A stretch of 23,888 nucleotides of DNA. Source: Candidatus Bathyarchaeota archaeon RBG_13_52_12 (GTDB lineage Archaea > Thermoproteota > Bathyarchaeia > TCS64). The stretch spans positions 117,455-141,342 of the forward strand of contig MEZF01000047.1 in NCBI GenBank assembly GCA_001774245.1. Direction: 5' to 3'. A program made the translations under genes and the position numbers. Shown one piece after another: positions 1-6,812 of the stretch; the first letter of the stretch is position 1, and each line of letters starts with the position of its first letter. The notes under the pieces were generated by a model. The model searched no databases. It saw only the letters and a program-made list of their open reading frames with translations, and was not told the DNA's origin.

Positions 1-275
1 ACTTCAGCGTCAAGAGGCTGAACGAGATCAAAGGCATAAAGTGTCCGTACCCTGAGGGTACATTCTACGTCTTCCCCGACATCAGCGAGGTCGGCTTACC
101 CTGCGCAAAGTTCCACCAGGAGCTCATACTGCAGGAGAAGGTACGTGGCGCAGCTGGCACACAGTATGGCCAAGCTGCTGAGGGCCACATCAGGTTTGCC
201 CTAGTCGACAGCATGGAGCGCCTAGAGGACGCCTGGAACAGGGTCGAGCGATTCGTCAAGAAGAACGGGAAGTAG
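1..275 (+). CDS. Class I/II PLP aminotransferase, C-terminal fragment
   Basis: The first complete codon is at 3 and the frame runs to a TAG at 273-275, giving the last 90 residues of a protein whose start lies outside the window. The segment PEGTFYVFPD followed by a short helix and then AAEGHIRFAL matches the C-terminal small domain of fold-type I aminotransferases of the aspartate/alanine type, where the Arg in GHIRF normally binds the substrate carboxylate. The PLP lysine is upstream and not visible, so the substrate cannot be named. A T-rich stretch follows the stop at once. Family call is fairly firm; specificity is unknown. Confidence 0.8.
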   Translation, partial: FSVKRLNEIKGIKCPYPEGTFYVFPDISEVGLPCAKFHQELILQEKVRGAAGTQYGQAAEGHIRFALVDSMERLEDAWNRVERFVKKNGK

Positions 276-285
276 TAAACTTCCC

Positions 286-299
286 CTTTTACTTTTTTC
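286..299 (+). terminator. Poly-T terminator after the aminotransferase
   Basis: Two T runs (287-290 and 293-298) start 12 nt after the TAG and before the convergent gene ends at 320. No hairpin is needed, which is usual for archaeal intrinsic termination. Confidence 0.5.
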
Positions 300-319
300 C
301 GCCGATTTATAAATAGGGG

Positions 320-1771
320 CTAGTCCTTTCCCTTGTTCTTCTCGGCGTAATCCCTAGCGAGTTTGAGGGGTGGCTGGATGTCGATGGGGATAGGGGAAAC
401 ATACTTTTTCCCCTCAAGGCGCCTTGAGTGCTCCTCTTTCGACTTCTTAACGAGTTCAGGCTTAGTCAGCAGGTCGATGACCGTCCCCGCGGTTACCTTG
501 CTGCTGAATATTAGGCTCTTGTGGCCGAGGCCCATGGCGCCGCAGGCGACCCACTGCCAACTATGAGCTGGGCTTCCGAGGGGGTATGTCGCCGTCTCGT
601 ACTCCACAGCGGGTACGACCCAACTCACGTCGCCCACGTCGATGGAGCCGGCGCTGCAGTAATCCTCACCGAAGGGATCGAGGACGTCGTCCGCCATCTC
701 CATGTCAGCGTACCTCTCCCAAGTCGGCACCTTCTGCCTCATCATATCATCGATCTTCACCTGCCTGTCTAAGTCGGCGTTGATCTTCTTCGCGAACTCC
801 AGCTCCTCGGGGGTGTGTTGGGGCGCGCCGATCTGCTTCATGTTCCCTGTTATTGCCTCAGCGATCGTCTTGTTTGGGATGAGGTTGTAGAGCCCCATAA
901 TGAACTCTACCTTTAGGGTAGTCTCCGTCATGAGAGCCGCTCCATCAGCGATTCTTAGAATGCGCTTGTATATCGAATCGAGCTGGTCCCTCTCAGGGGC
1001 TCGGATGTAGTACCAGCTTCGGGCGTAATCCGGGACAACGTTTGGCTGCCCACCCCCGACCTCAATGACATAGTGGAAGCGGGCCTCCTGTATGACGTGT
1101 TCGCGGATGTAGTTGACGCCGATGTTCATGAGCTCGACTGCGTCGAGGGCGCTCCTGCCCTGCTCAGGGCTACTCGCAGCGTGGCTGGTCTTCCCGTAGT
1201 AGTGGAACTTTACGCCGTTGACGGCTGTGCTGCTTCCGATGGTCGCGGTGTTGATGGAGCCTGGGTGGTGGCTTAGGCAGGCGTCGACGCCCCTGAAGAG
1301 GCCAGCTCTTACCATGAATACCTTGGCGTCGTAGTTTTCCTCGGCGGGGCAGCCGTACATCTTTAATGTGCCGCTGATTCCCGCCTCCTCCATCTCGTGT
1401 CTGGTTGCGATCGCTGCGGCAACCGCGGTGACGCCATGGATGTTGTGGCCGCAGCCATGACCCGGGGCGCCTGGCTTAAGTGGTTCCTTCAGGGGCACCT
1501 TCTCGTTACTAAGGCCAGGAAGGGCGTCGTACTCCCCCATTAAGCCTATCGTTGGGTCCTCGCCGTTGCTCCACTTCGCGACAAAGGCAGTTGGCATACC
1601 CGCGACACCGCGCTCAACCTCGAAGCCATTCCTCTCCAGCTCGTCGGCGAGGAGCTTTGATGACCTCTCCTCGACGAGCCCGAGCTCGGCGTACTCCCAC
1701 ACCCTATCGCTTAGCTTAACAATGTGTTTCTTGTTTTCGTCAATCCACCCCCAAGCCTTCTCCTTAGTCAA
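320..1771 (-). CDS. AbgB-like M20 amidohydrolase, copy 1
   Basis: A 483-residue M20-family metallo-amidohydrolase closest to the p-aminobenzoyl-glutamate hydrolase subunit B (AbgB) group. Such enzymes cleave N-acyl or aryl amides of amino acids with two divalent metals, often Mn or Zn. Visible motifs are GEYDALPG near residue 79, GHGCGHN at 104-110, PAEEN at 142-146, HHP at 168-170 and GKTSHAAS at 193-200, in the order expected for metal ligands and the lid domain. The start is TTG at 1771: a TGA lies two codons upstream in frame and the next ATG is residue 59. An AAGGGA element sits about 8 nt before it. A second copy lies at 2619-4058; residues of about 183 to 300 are far more alike between the copies than the flanks. 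No signal peptide is seen, so it is probably cytoplasmic. The true substrate is unknown. Confidence 0.88.
   Translation of the reverse strand: MTKEKAWGWIDENKKHIVKLSDRVWEYAELGLVEERSSKLLADELERNGFEVERGVAGMPTAFVAKWSNGEDPTIGLMGEYDALPGLSNEKVPLKEPLKPGAPGHGCGHNIHGVTAVAAAIATRHEMEEAGISGTLKMYGCPAEENYDAKVFMVRAGLFRGVDACLSHHPGSINTATIGSSTAVNGVKFHYYGKTSHAASSPEQGRSALDAVELMNIGVNYIREHVIQEARFHYVIEVGGGQPNVVPDYARSWYYIRAPERDQLDSIYKRILRIADGAALMTETTLKVEFIMGLYNLIPNKTIAEAITGNMKQIGAPQHTPEELEFAKKINADLDRQVKIDDMMRQKVPTWERYADMEMADDVLDPFGEDYCSAGSIDVGDVSWVVPAVEYETATYPLGSPAHSWQWVACGAMGLGHKSLIFSSKVTAGTVIDLLTKPELVKKSKEEHSRRLEGKKYVSPIPIDIQPPLKLARDYAEKNKGKD
1109..1222. repeat. Stretch shared nearly verbatim with 3402-3515
   Basis: Inside the first AbgB-like gene, 29 nt at 1109-1137 are identical to 3402-3430, and 44 nt at 1179-1222 are identical to 3472-3515 in the second copy. 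Synonymous sites are included. The rest of the genes has diverged much more, which hints at gene conversion or strong constraint. Confidence 0.7.
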
Positions 1772-1804
1772 TGATCAATCCCTTGGGATCATCCGACCTT
1801 GCCC

Positions 1805-1812
1805 AGTAAAAC
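1805..1812 (-). promoter_or_regulatory. Candidate TATA box of AbgB-like copy 1
   Basis: On the minus strand this reads GTTTTACT. Its centre is about 37 nt from the TTG at 1771, which would leave a leader of about 10 nt. It is a weak match, and the distance is the main support. Confidence 0.35.
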
Positions 1813-1857
1813 ACTTGGCCTTTTATTAGAGAATTTTAGGCGTATCTACTGCAAGAG

Positions 1858-1864
1858 TTTATAA
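1858..1864 (+). promoter_or_regulatory. TATA box of the Cys-rich peptide gene
   Basis: TTTATAA centred on 1861 predicts transcription starting near 1888, a few nt before the ATG at 1894. The element is a good archaeal TATA match in an otherwise gene-free gap. Confidence 0.55.
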
Positions 1865-1893
1865 CGGACTGTGGATGAATGGGCACGATCGCC

Positions 1894-1959
1894 ATGTCCT
1901 GTAATTGCGGTTGCGGCTCAAACAAGAAGAAGGAAGAGAAGAAGCTAAAGAAGGAGTAA
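1894..1959 (+). CDS. Tiny Cys-rich, Lys-rich peptide (CxCxC)
   Basis: A 21-codon frame from ATG 1894 to TAA 1957-1959. Residues 3 to 7 are CNCGC, giving a CxCxC cluster, followed by GSN and a tail made almost only of Lys and Glu. An in-frame ATG at 1879 would add five residues, but the TATA box at 1858-1864 fits the ATG at 1894 with a very short leader. A poly-T terminator follows within 20 nt, so the peptide has its own complete transcription unit. The thiol cluster suggests binding of a soft or transition metal, as in metallothionein-like peptides; this is inference. It lies just upstream of the manganese exporter gene. It could also be a chance frame, but promoter, frame and terminator together argue against that. 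Confidence 0.5.
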   Translation: MSCNCGCGSNKKKEEKKLKKE

Positions 1960-1974
1960 GCTCTCCTCATCCGC

Positions 1975-1994
1975 TCTTTTTTACCTAATTTTTG
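1975..1994 (+). terminator. Poly-T terminator after the Cys-rich peptide gene
   Basis: T6 at 1977-1982 and T5 at 1989-1993 follow the TAA at 1957-1959. They separate this transcript from the mntP promoter at 2006-2012. Confidence 0.5.
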
Positions 1995-2005
1995 TCTCCA
2001 GAAGG

Positions 2006-2012
2006 TTTAATG
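2006..2012 (+). promoter_or_regulatory. TATA box of mntP
   Basis: TTTAATG centred on 2009 is 30 nt before the GTG at 2039, so the transcript is predicted to be nearly leaderless. There is no room for a manganese riboswitch in the leader. Confidence 0.45.
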
Positions 2013-2038
2013 GCTCGCACGGTGTGCTTCACGTCTAA

Positions 2039-2614
2039 GTGGTCCGCTTGGAGCTGGACGTCATCTCCCTGTTGCTTTTAGCTGTTGGCCTTTCTATGGA
2101 TGTTCTATCTGTCTCCGCGGTTACCGGGTTCGGGCTTGGTAAGTTAAGCTCGAAGCAGATGATTCGCATGGCAGTGGCCTTTGGTGGGTTTCACGTTTTA
2201 ATGCCCATGTTAGGCTGGCTCGCTGGATCAACGATCGTGGACCTGATATCCGGGTACGATCACTGGGCCGCTTTCCTCCTACTCGCCCTCGTAGGGGGGA
2301 AGATGTTCATAGAGGGAGTCAGGGGTGGGGAGAAAGTAGATGCAGATAGTATACTCGGTGTAGAGAATCTGCTGCTCTTCAGCATCGCGGTGAGCATCGA
2401 CAGCGTCGCTGTTGGGCTGAGCTTCAGCTTAGAGAAGGTCACTATTCTTATCCCCGCGCTGGTCATTGGGGCGACAGCATTCGTCTTCACATGTTTCGGA
2501 GTCTATCTTGGGAATAAGACTGGTCATTGGCTAGGCAGGTGGTCCCAGATCATAGGGGGAGTGATACTCTTCGGGATCGGGCTCCGAGTACTTCTGGCTC
2601 ACGTGCTGATTTGA
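2039..2614 (+). CDS. mntP: MntP-type manganese efflux pump
   Basis: A 191-residue integral membrane protein of the MntP (formerly DUF204) family, which exports Mn2+ across the cytoplasmic membrane. It has two repeated halves of three helices each. The signature acidic helices are GLSMDVL with Asp21 and IAVSIDSVAVG with Asp121, matching the two conserved Asp motifs of bacterial MntP. The pattern GGKMFIEG near residues 86-93 is also typical. The start is GTG at 2039; the TATA box 30 nt upstream supports it. It stops 4 nt before the end of the convergent second AbgB-like gene. M20 amidohydrolases often use manganese, so an exporter between two of them may be meaningful, but co-regulation is not shown: the genes lie on opposite strands with separate promoters. 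Confidence 0.92.
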   Translation: MVRLELDVISLLLLAVGLSMDVLSVSAVTGFGLGKLSSKQMIRMAVAFGGFHVLMPMLGWLAGSTIVDLISGYDHWAAFLLLALVGGKMFIEGVRGGEKVDADSILGVENLLLFSIAVSIDSVAVGLSFSLEKVTILIPALVIGATAFVFTCFGVYLGNKTGHWLGRWSQIIGGVILFGIGLRVLLAHVLI

Positions 2615-2618
2615 GCTG

Positions 2619-4058
2619 TTACTCTTGAGCCTTCATCGCCGCGACCTTGGCTATCTCGAGGGGTGGGACACAATCTTCTGGGATGGGAGTCTTGTAGGTT
2701 CTGCCCTTAAGGCGATCAGCGTGCTCCTTCTTCGCCTCGGTGAGTAGCTTAGACTGTGTGATTAAGTCGAGGGCGGTCCCAGCTATGGTCTTGGCCGCGA
2801 ATACGAGGCTCTTGTGGGCGACTGTGCTGCCACTCATGGCGACGAACTGCCAGCTGTGGCCGGGGGCGCCGAGGACGTTGAGAGTTGTGCCGAACTCAAC
2901 GGTTGGGCACTTCCAACTGACGTCGCCTACGTCGCTGCTGCCTGCCATGATCTCCCCCTCCCCCATGGGGTCGAGGACGTCAGTTGGGAGGTTGACGTCC
3001 ATGTATTTTTCGTAGTTGGGAAGCTTGATCTTACGAAGCATGTCTATCTTCTGTTCCTTGGGGAAGCTTTTAGCGATCTCAGCGGCGAACTCTAGCTCCT
3101 TCTTCGTATATTTTGGGGTTCCAACCTCGCGCATGTTCTTGACGACAGTCTCCGCGACGACCTTGTTTGGGATGATATTGTATAGGCCATCGATGAACTC
3201 GACTTTGAGGGTGGTCTCTGTCATCAGGGCTGCTCCTTCGGCGATCTTAAGTATCCGTTTATAGATGGGGTCGAGCTGATCCCGCTCAGGTGCACGTATG
3301 TAATACCAGCTCCTAGCGTAGTCGGGTACCACGTTTGGCTGTCCTCCGCCAGCCTCGATGATGTAGTGGACGCGTGCGTCTTGGATGATGTGTTCGCGGA
3401 GGTAGTTGACGCCGATGTTCATGAGCTCGATTGCGTCGAGGGCGCTTCTGCCCTGCTCGGGGTTCCCTGCCGCGTGGCTGGTCTTCCCGTAGTAGTGGAA
3501 CTTTACGCCGTTGACAGCGGTGCTGCTGCTGAGGCGTGCGGTGTTAGCGCTGCTGGGGTGGTGGCTGAGGCAGGCGTCTACGTCGTCGTATAAGCCATCG
3601 TTGACCATGAAGACCTTGCCAGCGTAGTTCTCCTCAGCGGGGGTGCCAAAGAACTTGACGCGTGCCTTAATCTTCTCGGATTCAAGCTCGTAGCGTAGGG
3701 CTATGGCTCCTGCCATCCCGCTGACTCCGTGGACGTTATGACCACAACCGTGGCCGGCATGTCCTGGTTTGAGGGGGTCTTTCTCGGTCTTGACCTTCTG
3801 GCTGATGAGGGGGAGGGCGTCGAACTCTCCTTGGACTCCGATGCAAGGTCCTCCTTTACCCCACTCGGCGACGAAGGCGGTGGGCATCCCCGCGACGCCG
3901 TGCAGGAGTTTGAATCCATGCTTCTCCAGCTCGTCGGAGATGAGTTTGCTTGATTTTGTTTCCCAGAGGCCGAGTTCAGCGTAGCCCCAGATCTTGTCGC
4001 TCATCTTGGCGAGGTTCTTGCTATTGTCGTCTATCCACTTCCAAGCGGTCTGCTTCAA
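2619..4058 (-). CDS. AbgB-like M20 amidohydrolase, copy 2
   Basis: A 479-residue paralog of the gene at 320-1771 with the same motif order: GEFDALP near residue 78, GHGCGHN at 102-108, AEEN at 141-144, HHP at 166-168 and GKTSHAAG at 191-198. It should hydrolyse N-acyl or aryl amides of amino acids with a two-metal centre. The start is TTG at 4058: a TAA lies six codons upstream in frame, and a TATA box lies at 4090-4097. The predicted leader is about 8 nt. The central region (about 180 to 300) is close to copy 1, while the first 170 and last 150 residues are only moderately similar, so substrate choice may differ. Neither copy has an AbgA-like partner in the window; in E. coli AbgA and AbgB form one enzyme. 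These archaeal forms may be homo-oligomers. Confidence 0.88.
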   Translation of the reverse strand: MKQTAWKWIDDNSKNLAKMSDKIWGYAELGLWETKSSKLISDELEKHGFKLLHGVAGMPTAFVAEWGKGGPCIGVQGEFDALPLISQKVKTEKDPLKPGHAGHGCGHNVHGVSGMAGAIALRYELESEKIKARVKFFGTPAEENYAGKVFMVNDGLYDDVDACLSHHPSSANTARLSSSTAVNGVKFHYYGKTSHAAGNPEQGRSALDAIELMNIGVNYLREHIIQDARVHYIIEAGGGQPNVVPDYARSWYYIRAPERDQLDPIYKRILKIAEGAALMTETTLKVEFIDGLYNIIPNKVVAETVVKNMREVGTPKYTKKELEFAAEIAKSFPKEQKIDMLRKIKLPNYEKYMDVNLPTDVLDPMGEGEIMAGSSDVGDVSWKCPTVEFGTTLNVLGAPGHSWQFVAMSGSTVAHKSLVFAAKTIAGTALDLITQSKLLTEAKKEHADRLKGRTYKTPIPEDCVPPLEIAKVAAMKAQE

Positions 4059-4089
4059 AGTCGATTCTTCTGCTTATGTTGCATGCATT

Positions 4090-4097
4090 GATATAAG
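4090..4097 (-). promoter_or_regulatory. TATA box of AbgB-like copy 2
   Basis: On the minus strand this reads CTTATATC, 35 nt (centre) before the TTG at 4058. It supports that TTG start and a short leader. Confidence 0.5.
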
Positions 4098-4157
4098 AAT
4101 CTTGGAAGATCTTCGCATTATACGCGCTCTACTACTCACGCGTGTGTGCGCTGTCAG

Positions 4158-5324
4158 CTAAGTGAATGCTTCCTCGAATCTCTTAACCAGCTCCTTCTCT
4201 TGGCCGGGTAGGAGCATCAAGGTGTTTATTATGAAGTTGTTGCTGTCGCCCCAGAAGCGCACCCATATCTCGGGGTCTCCCTCCTTAAGCTTCTTAACAA
4301 TCGTTGCGACCTCATCAGTTCCCCTGTCGAGGAAATGGACGTTTAGGCCTAGCGTGTTGTATGCAATTCCACTCCCACTCTTTGGGATGTAACTTATCCT
4401 AGCCTCATTGAGGCCGGGTAACTTCTTGATCCGTTTCTCAATGTAGCGGGCCCTCTCCCACGCGGGAGTTATCCTCTCAGCCTCGTGGTCGAGAGCCATC
4501 CACCTCTTGAAGGCGGCTATGAGGCCGACTATCTCCTGCCTGTCAAGCTTGTAGCCGCGGCCGATGCTCCTCCACTTTCCTGGCATTTCGTCAGGTCCAG
4601 ACTCAACGCCGATGAAGCTGTGGAGGGCCATCGCCTCTATCAGGTCTCGGCGCCCGATGGCGAAGCCTGTGCTGTTTGGGCCGTGCACGTACTTACCACC
4701 AAAGGCCACGATGTCCGCCTTCATGTCCGAGAACATCTTGAAGTTGCTTGTCGGATAGGTCATCCCCGCTGCATCCACTATGACTGGGACGCCGTGGTTG
4801 TGAGCCATCTTGATAAGATCCTTGAGAGGGGGAACACCCCTCTTCGGGGCAGTGGGGTACGCGTAGTGGATCCCCGCCGTTTTATCTGTGATTGCGGCCT
4901 CGAACTCATCTACGCCGCAGCCCCAGTTCTCGTCACCTACGAAGACGAACTTACCACCAGCCACCTCCATGGCCCGGTCGTAAACGTAGAGCCTGTTATT
5001 ACGCTGTATAATGAATTCGTTCTTCATACCCGAGGTGTCGGGTATGCGCCTCATCTTCTCCGGGTCCTTCCCTGCGATACAAGCAGCAGCTCCGAGGACG
5101 AGTGCTGCGAATCCACCGCTAGTGATCCACGCGGCTTCCGCCCCTGTAATATCCGCAATTATCTTCCCCCCCGTCTGGAAGAGGTCCCACATGTTGCAGT
5201 AACTCTTATTCGCCTCATTCATCGCCTCCTGCACCTCTCTGGGGATTGTGCTTCCGCCGAGGCGGGTGAGTGCGAAGGCCGCGTTGATGACGCGTTTAAC
5301 GCCTAGCTCGGAATAGACACTCAT
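4158..5324 (-). CDS. SelA/DgaE-like PLP-dependent enzyme
   Basis: A fold-type I PLP protein of the selenocysteine synthase-related family (SelA/DgaE), whose members include ammonia lyases and many enzymes of unknown reaction. From ATG 5324 it has 388 residues. YSELGVKRVINA near the N-terminus is the family opening. ITSGGFAA near 67-74 is the phosphate-binding loop. VPVIVDAAG carries the Asp (184) that pairs with the PLP nitrogen, and FGGKYVHGPNSTG carries the Schiff-base Lys (211). The open frame continues to GTG 5342, but a TATA box at 5348-5355 puts the transcript start at about 5324, so the ATG is preferred and the mRNA is leaderless. No SelB, SelD or tRNA-Sec is seen, and SelA itself is a bacterial enzyme, so selenium use is unlikely. 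It may be a lyase for an amino acid or amino sugar. Confidence 0.82.
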   Translation of the reverse strand: MSVYSELGVKRVINAAFALTRLGGSTIPREVQEAMNEANKSYCNMWDLFQTGGKIIADITGAEAAWITSGGFAALVLGAAACIAGKDPEKMRRIPDTSGMKNEFIIQRNNRLYVYDRAMEVAGGKFVFVGDENWGCGVDEFEAAITDKTAGIHYAYPTAPKRGVPPLKDLIKMAHNHGVPVIVDAAGMTYPTSNFKMFSDMKADIVAFGGKYVHGPNSTGFAIGRRDLIEAMALHSFIGVESGPDEMPGKWRSIGRGYKLDRQEIVGLIAAFKRWMALDHEAERITPAWERARYIEKRIKKLPGLNEARISYIPKSGSGIAYNTLGLNVHFLDRGTDEVATIVKKLKEGDPEIWVRFWGDSNNFIINTLMLLPGQEKELVKRFEEAFT

Positions 5325-5347
5325 AGAAGGGAGAGGAGCCACGAGGT

Positions 5348-5355
5348 GATAAAAC
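5348..5355 (-). promoter_or_regulatory. TATA box deciding the SelA-like start
   Basis: On the minus strand this reads GTTTTATC, centred about 27 nt before the ATG at 5324 and only about 9 nt before the alternative GTG at 5342. The spacing favours the ATG and a leaderless transcript. Confidence 0.5.
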
Positions 5356-5378
5356 AGTTTGGGGGATTTTTTATTGGA

Positions 5379-5840
5379 CTATTCTATGATTCGTTTCTCT
5401 CTGCGTAGGAAATCCCCCAAGTCGAAAATGTTCTTTAGCAATTTCTTTCCCTCCTGTGTATCCAATCTCCCGTAGCCGAGGCATCTATCACCTAACATCA
5501 CGAGGAAGCAAGTCCCCTCCTCGAGAATACCCTCCGCCCTTATGATGCTCTCCTCAAAGATGTCCCGTCCGCAGACGAAGAGCCACCCTACGCGGTCATC
5601 CACCCACACCTTGTTTGGTCCCTCAATCTTACTCAGCTCACGCAGGAGGGATGTACCTGGCATGAACTCTCTTTTCGTCCGCCCGAGGAGTTTACCTGCG
5701 TAGACCATTCTCCCACGGTCATGTATCTGAGCCGCGACCTCCGGGCTGACGACGAATCGCCTATCGTTGAGGTTGATCCTCTCCCCCACAGGCTCGTAGA
5801 CGGCGACTATCGCTGTGAGGAAATCCTTCATCTCACTCAT
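5379..5840 (-). CDS. PUA-like RNA-binding protein next to an RNA methyltransferase
   Basis: A 153-residue protein. The open frame extends to 5906, but the ATG at 5840 overlaps the methyltransferase stop in an ATGA arrangement, a typical sign of translational coupling, so it is taken as the start. The C-terminal half, with VGWLFVCGRDIFE, EEGTCFLVMLGDRCLGYGRLD-like strands and a final basic helix, resembles PUA folds of the NIP7 type or the PUA-like domain found at the end of bacterial RsmF-type methyltransferases. The likely role is to bind rRNA or tRNA for the adjacent m5C methyltransferase. In other organisms such domains are fused to the enzyme; here the two would be separate chains. The homology is judged by pattern only. 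Confidence 0.65.
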   Translation of the reverse strand: MSEMKDFLTAIVAVYEPVGERINLNDRRFVVSPEVAAQIHDRGRMVYAGKLLGRTKREFMPGTSLLRELSKIEGPNKVWVDDRVGWLFVCGRDIFEESIIRAEGILEEGTCFLVMLGDRCLGYGRLDTQEGKKLLKNIFDLGDFLRREKRIIE

Positions 5841-6721
5841 TGTTTTACCACCTTCGCGACGAAGAACCCCTGGGTCTCCATCTCGTCCGGCCAAAACCTC
5901 CTGCATCTCGCCACTTCGTTGCTCAGGTTCTTGCCTATCACCTCTGTTAGCGCAGGGCTCCCAGGTCCCTCGACCTCAACCAGTTCGACATCGTGGTTAT
6001 TAAGGAGCCACTGAATGTTGAACTCGTCCTCCTCTGGCTCGAGGCTGCAAGTCGTATAGACCAGAGTCCCACCAGGCCTGAGCAACCCCACTGCTGCCCC
6101 TAGGAGCCTCCTCTGCTCCGCCGCGTTGGCTTCAACATCTCTGATGTTACGCTTGTTGAACCAGGAGCGGTCAGTCACGTAGTTTCCGGAGCAGGGTGCG
6201 TCTAGGAGGATCTTATCAAAGAGCGTCCCGCCGTAGTCGAGTCTTGCAGCGTCGGTGCAGTAGGCTACACAGTTCTCCGACCCTGTGCGTTCTAGGTTGT
6301 TCTCCAAAGCATATAGGCGGTCCCGGCGCATATCCACAGCGACGATTACACCGCTGTTTCCCATCCAAGCAGCCATCTGCGTCGTTTTCCCACCGGGGGC
6401 AGCGCACATGTCAAGCACAATCTCACCCGGATTTGGCGATAAAACCTCGACTGGGGATTGCGCAGCAGCTTCCTGGATCGAGTATAGACCAAGTAGGTAC
6501 TCGAAGCTTGCACCAACACTCGACTCGCCTCCCTCAACGTAGAGGCCATCCCTAAGCCAAGGGATGCCTGTCAGCTTTACACCTCTAGCCTCTAGCTTCC
6601 TTATAACCTCCTCACGGCTCGCTAAGAGAGTGTTGACCCTAATCGCCCGCTTTGTCCTCTCACTCCCCCGCAGTTCATGCCCCATAGCCTTGTAGCGATC
6701 GAGGAAGACGCCGGCGCCCAT
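5837..6721 (-). CDS. NOL1/NOP2/Sun family RNA m5C methyltransferase
   Basis: A SAM-dependent RNA cytosine-C5 methyltransferase of 294 residues, acting on rRNA or tRNA. DMCAAPGGKT (104-113) is the SAM-binding motif. LDAPCSG holds the release Cys (177) and TTCSLEPEEDE the catalytic Cys (225); both cysteines are hallmarks of this family. The N-terminal segment with RAIRVNTL is the usual RNA-binding lead-in. The frame is open to GTG 6760 and ATG 6754, but the ATG at 6721 has a GGAG Shine-Dalgarno 9 nt upstream and fits the TATA box at 6772-6780 with a leader of about 28 nt. The next gene, a PUA-like protein, overlaps by 4 nt. The modified base cannot be named from the sequence. Confidence 0.9.
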   Translation of the reverse strand: MGAGVFLDRYKAMGHELRGSERTKRAIRVNTLLASREEVIRKLEARGVKLTGIPWLRDGLYVEGGESSVGASFEYLLGLYSIQEAAAQSPVEVLSPNPGEIVLDMCAAPGGKTTQMAAWMGNSGVIVAVDMRRDRLYALENNLERTGSENCVAYCTDAARLDYGGTLFDKILLDAPCSGNYVTDRSWFNKRNIRDVEANAAEQRRLLGAAVGLLRPGGTLVYTTCSLEPEEDEFNIQWLLNNHDVELVEVEGPGSPALTEVIGKNLSNEVARCRRFWPDEMETQGFFVAKVVKQ

Positions 6722-6771
6722 GAGACGCTTCTCCGTTGGAGGCGATTTAACCATTCCCACGACCCCACCTA

Positions 6772-6780
6772 GATTTATAG
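6772..6780. promoter_or_regulatory. TATA element readable on both strands between divergent genes
   Basis: It reads GATTTATAG on plus and CTATAAATC on minus, both good TATA boxes. It lies 33 nt before the TTG start at 6813 on one side and 51 nt before the ATG at 6721 on the other. It could drive the peptidase and the methyltransferase alternately. Confidence 0.45.
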
Positions 6781-6812
6781 CCCCGACGCAAACTCAGTTC
6801 CCGGGGAGCCAA

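Noticed and set aside
1975..2038. Manganese riboswitch (yybP-ykoY type) before mntP
   Set aside because: The gap holds a terminator and a TATA box 30 nt from the GTG start. There is no room for the aptamer and no conserved loop was found.
4485..5306. A 273-codon plus-strand open frame
   Set aside because: It lies fully inside the SelA/DgaE-like gene on the other strand, whose PLP motifs are complete. The antisense frame has no recognisable domain and arises from codon bias.
4158..5324. True selenocysteine synthase (selA)
   Set aside because: Archaea use SepSecS instead, and no SelB, SelD, tRNA-Sec or in-frame UGA recoding is seen. The protein fits the wider SelA/DgaE family.
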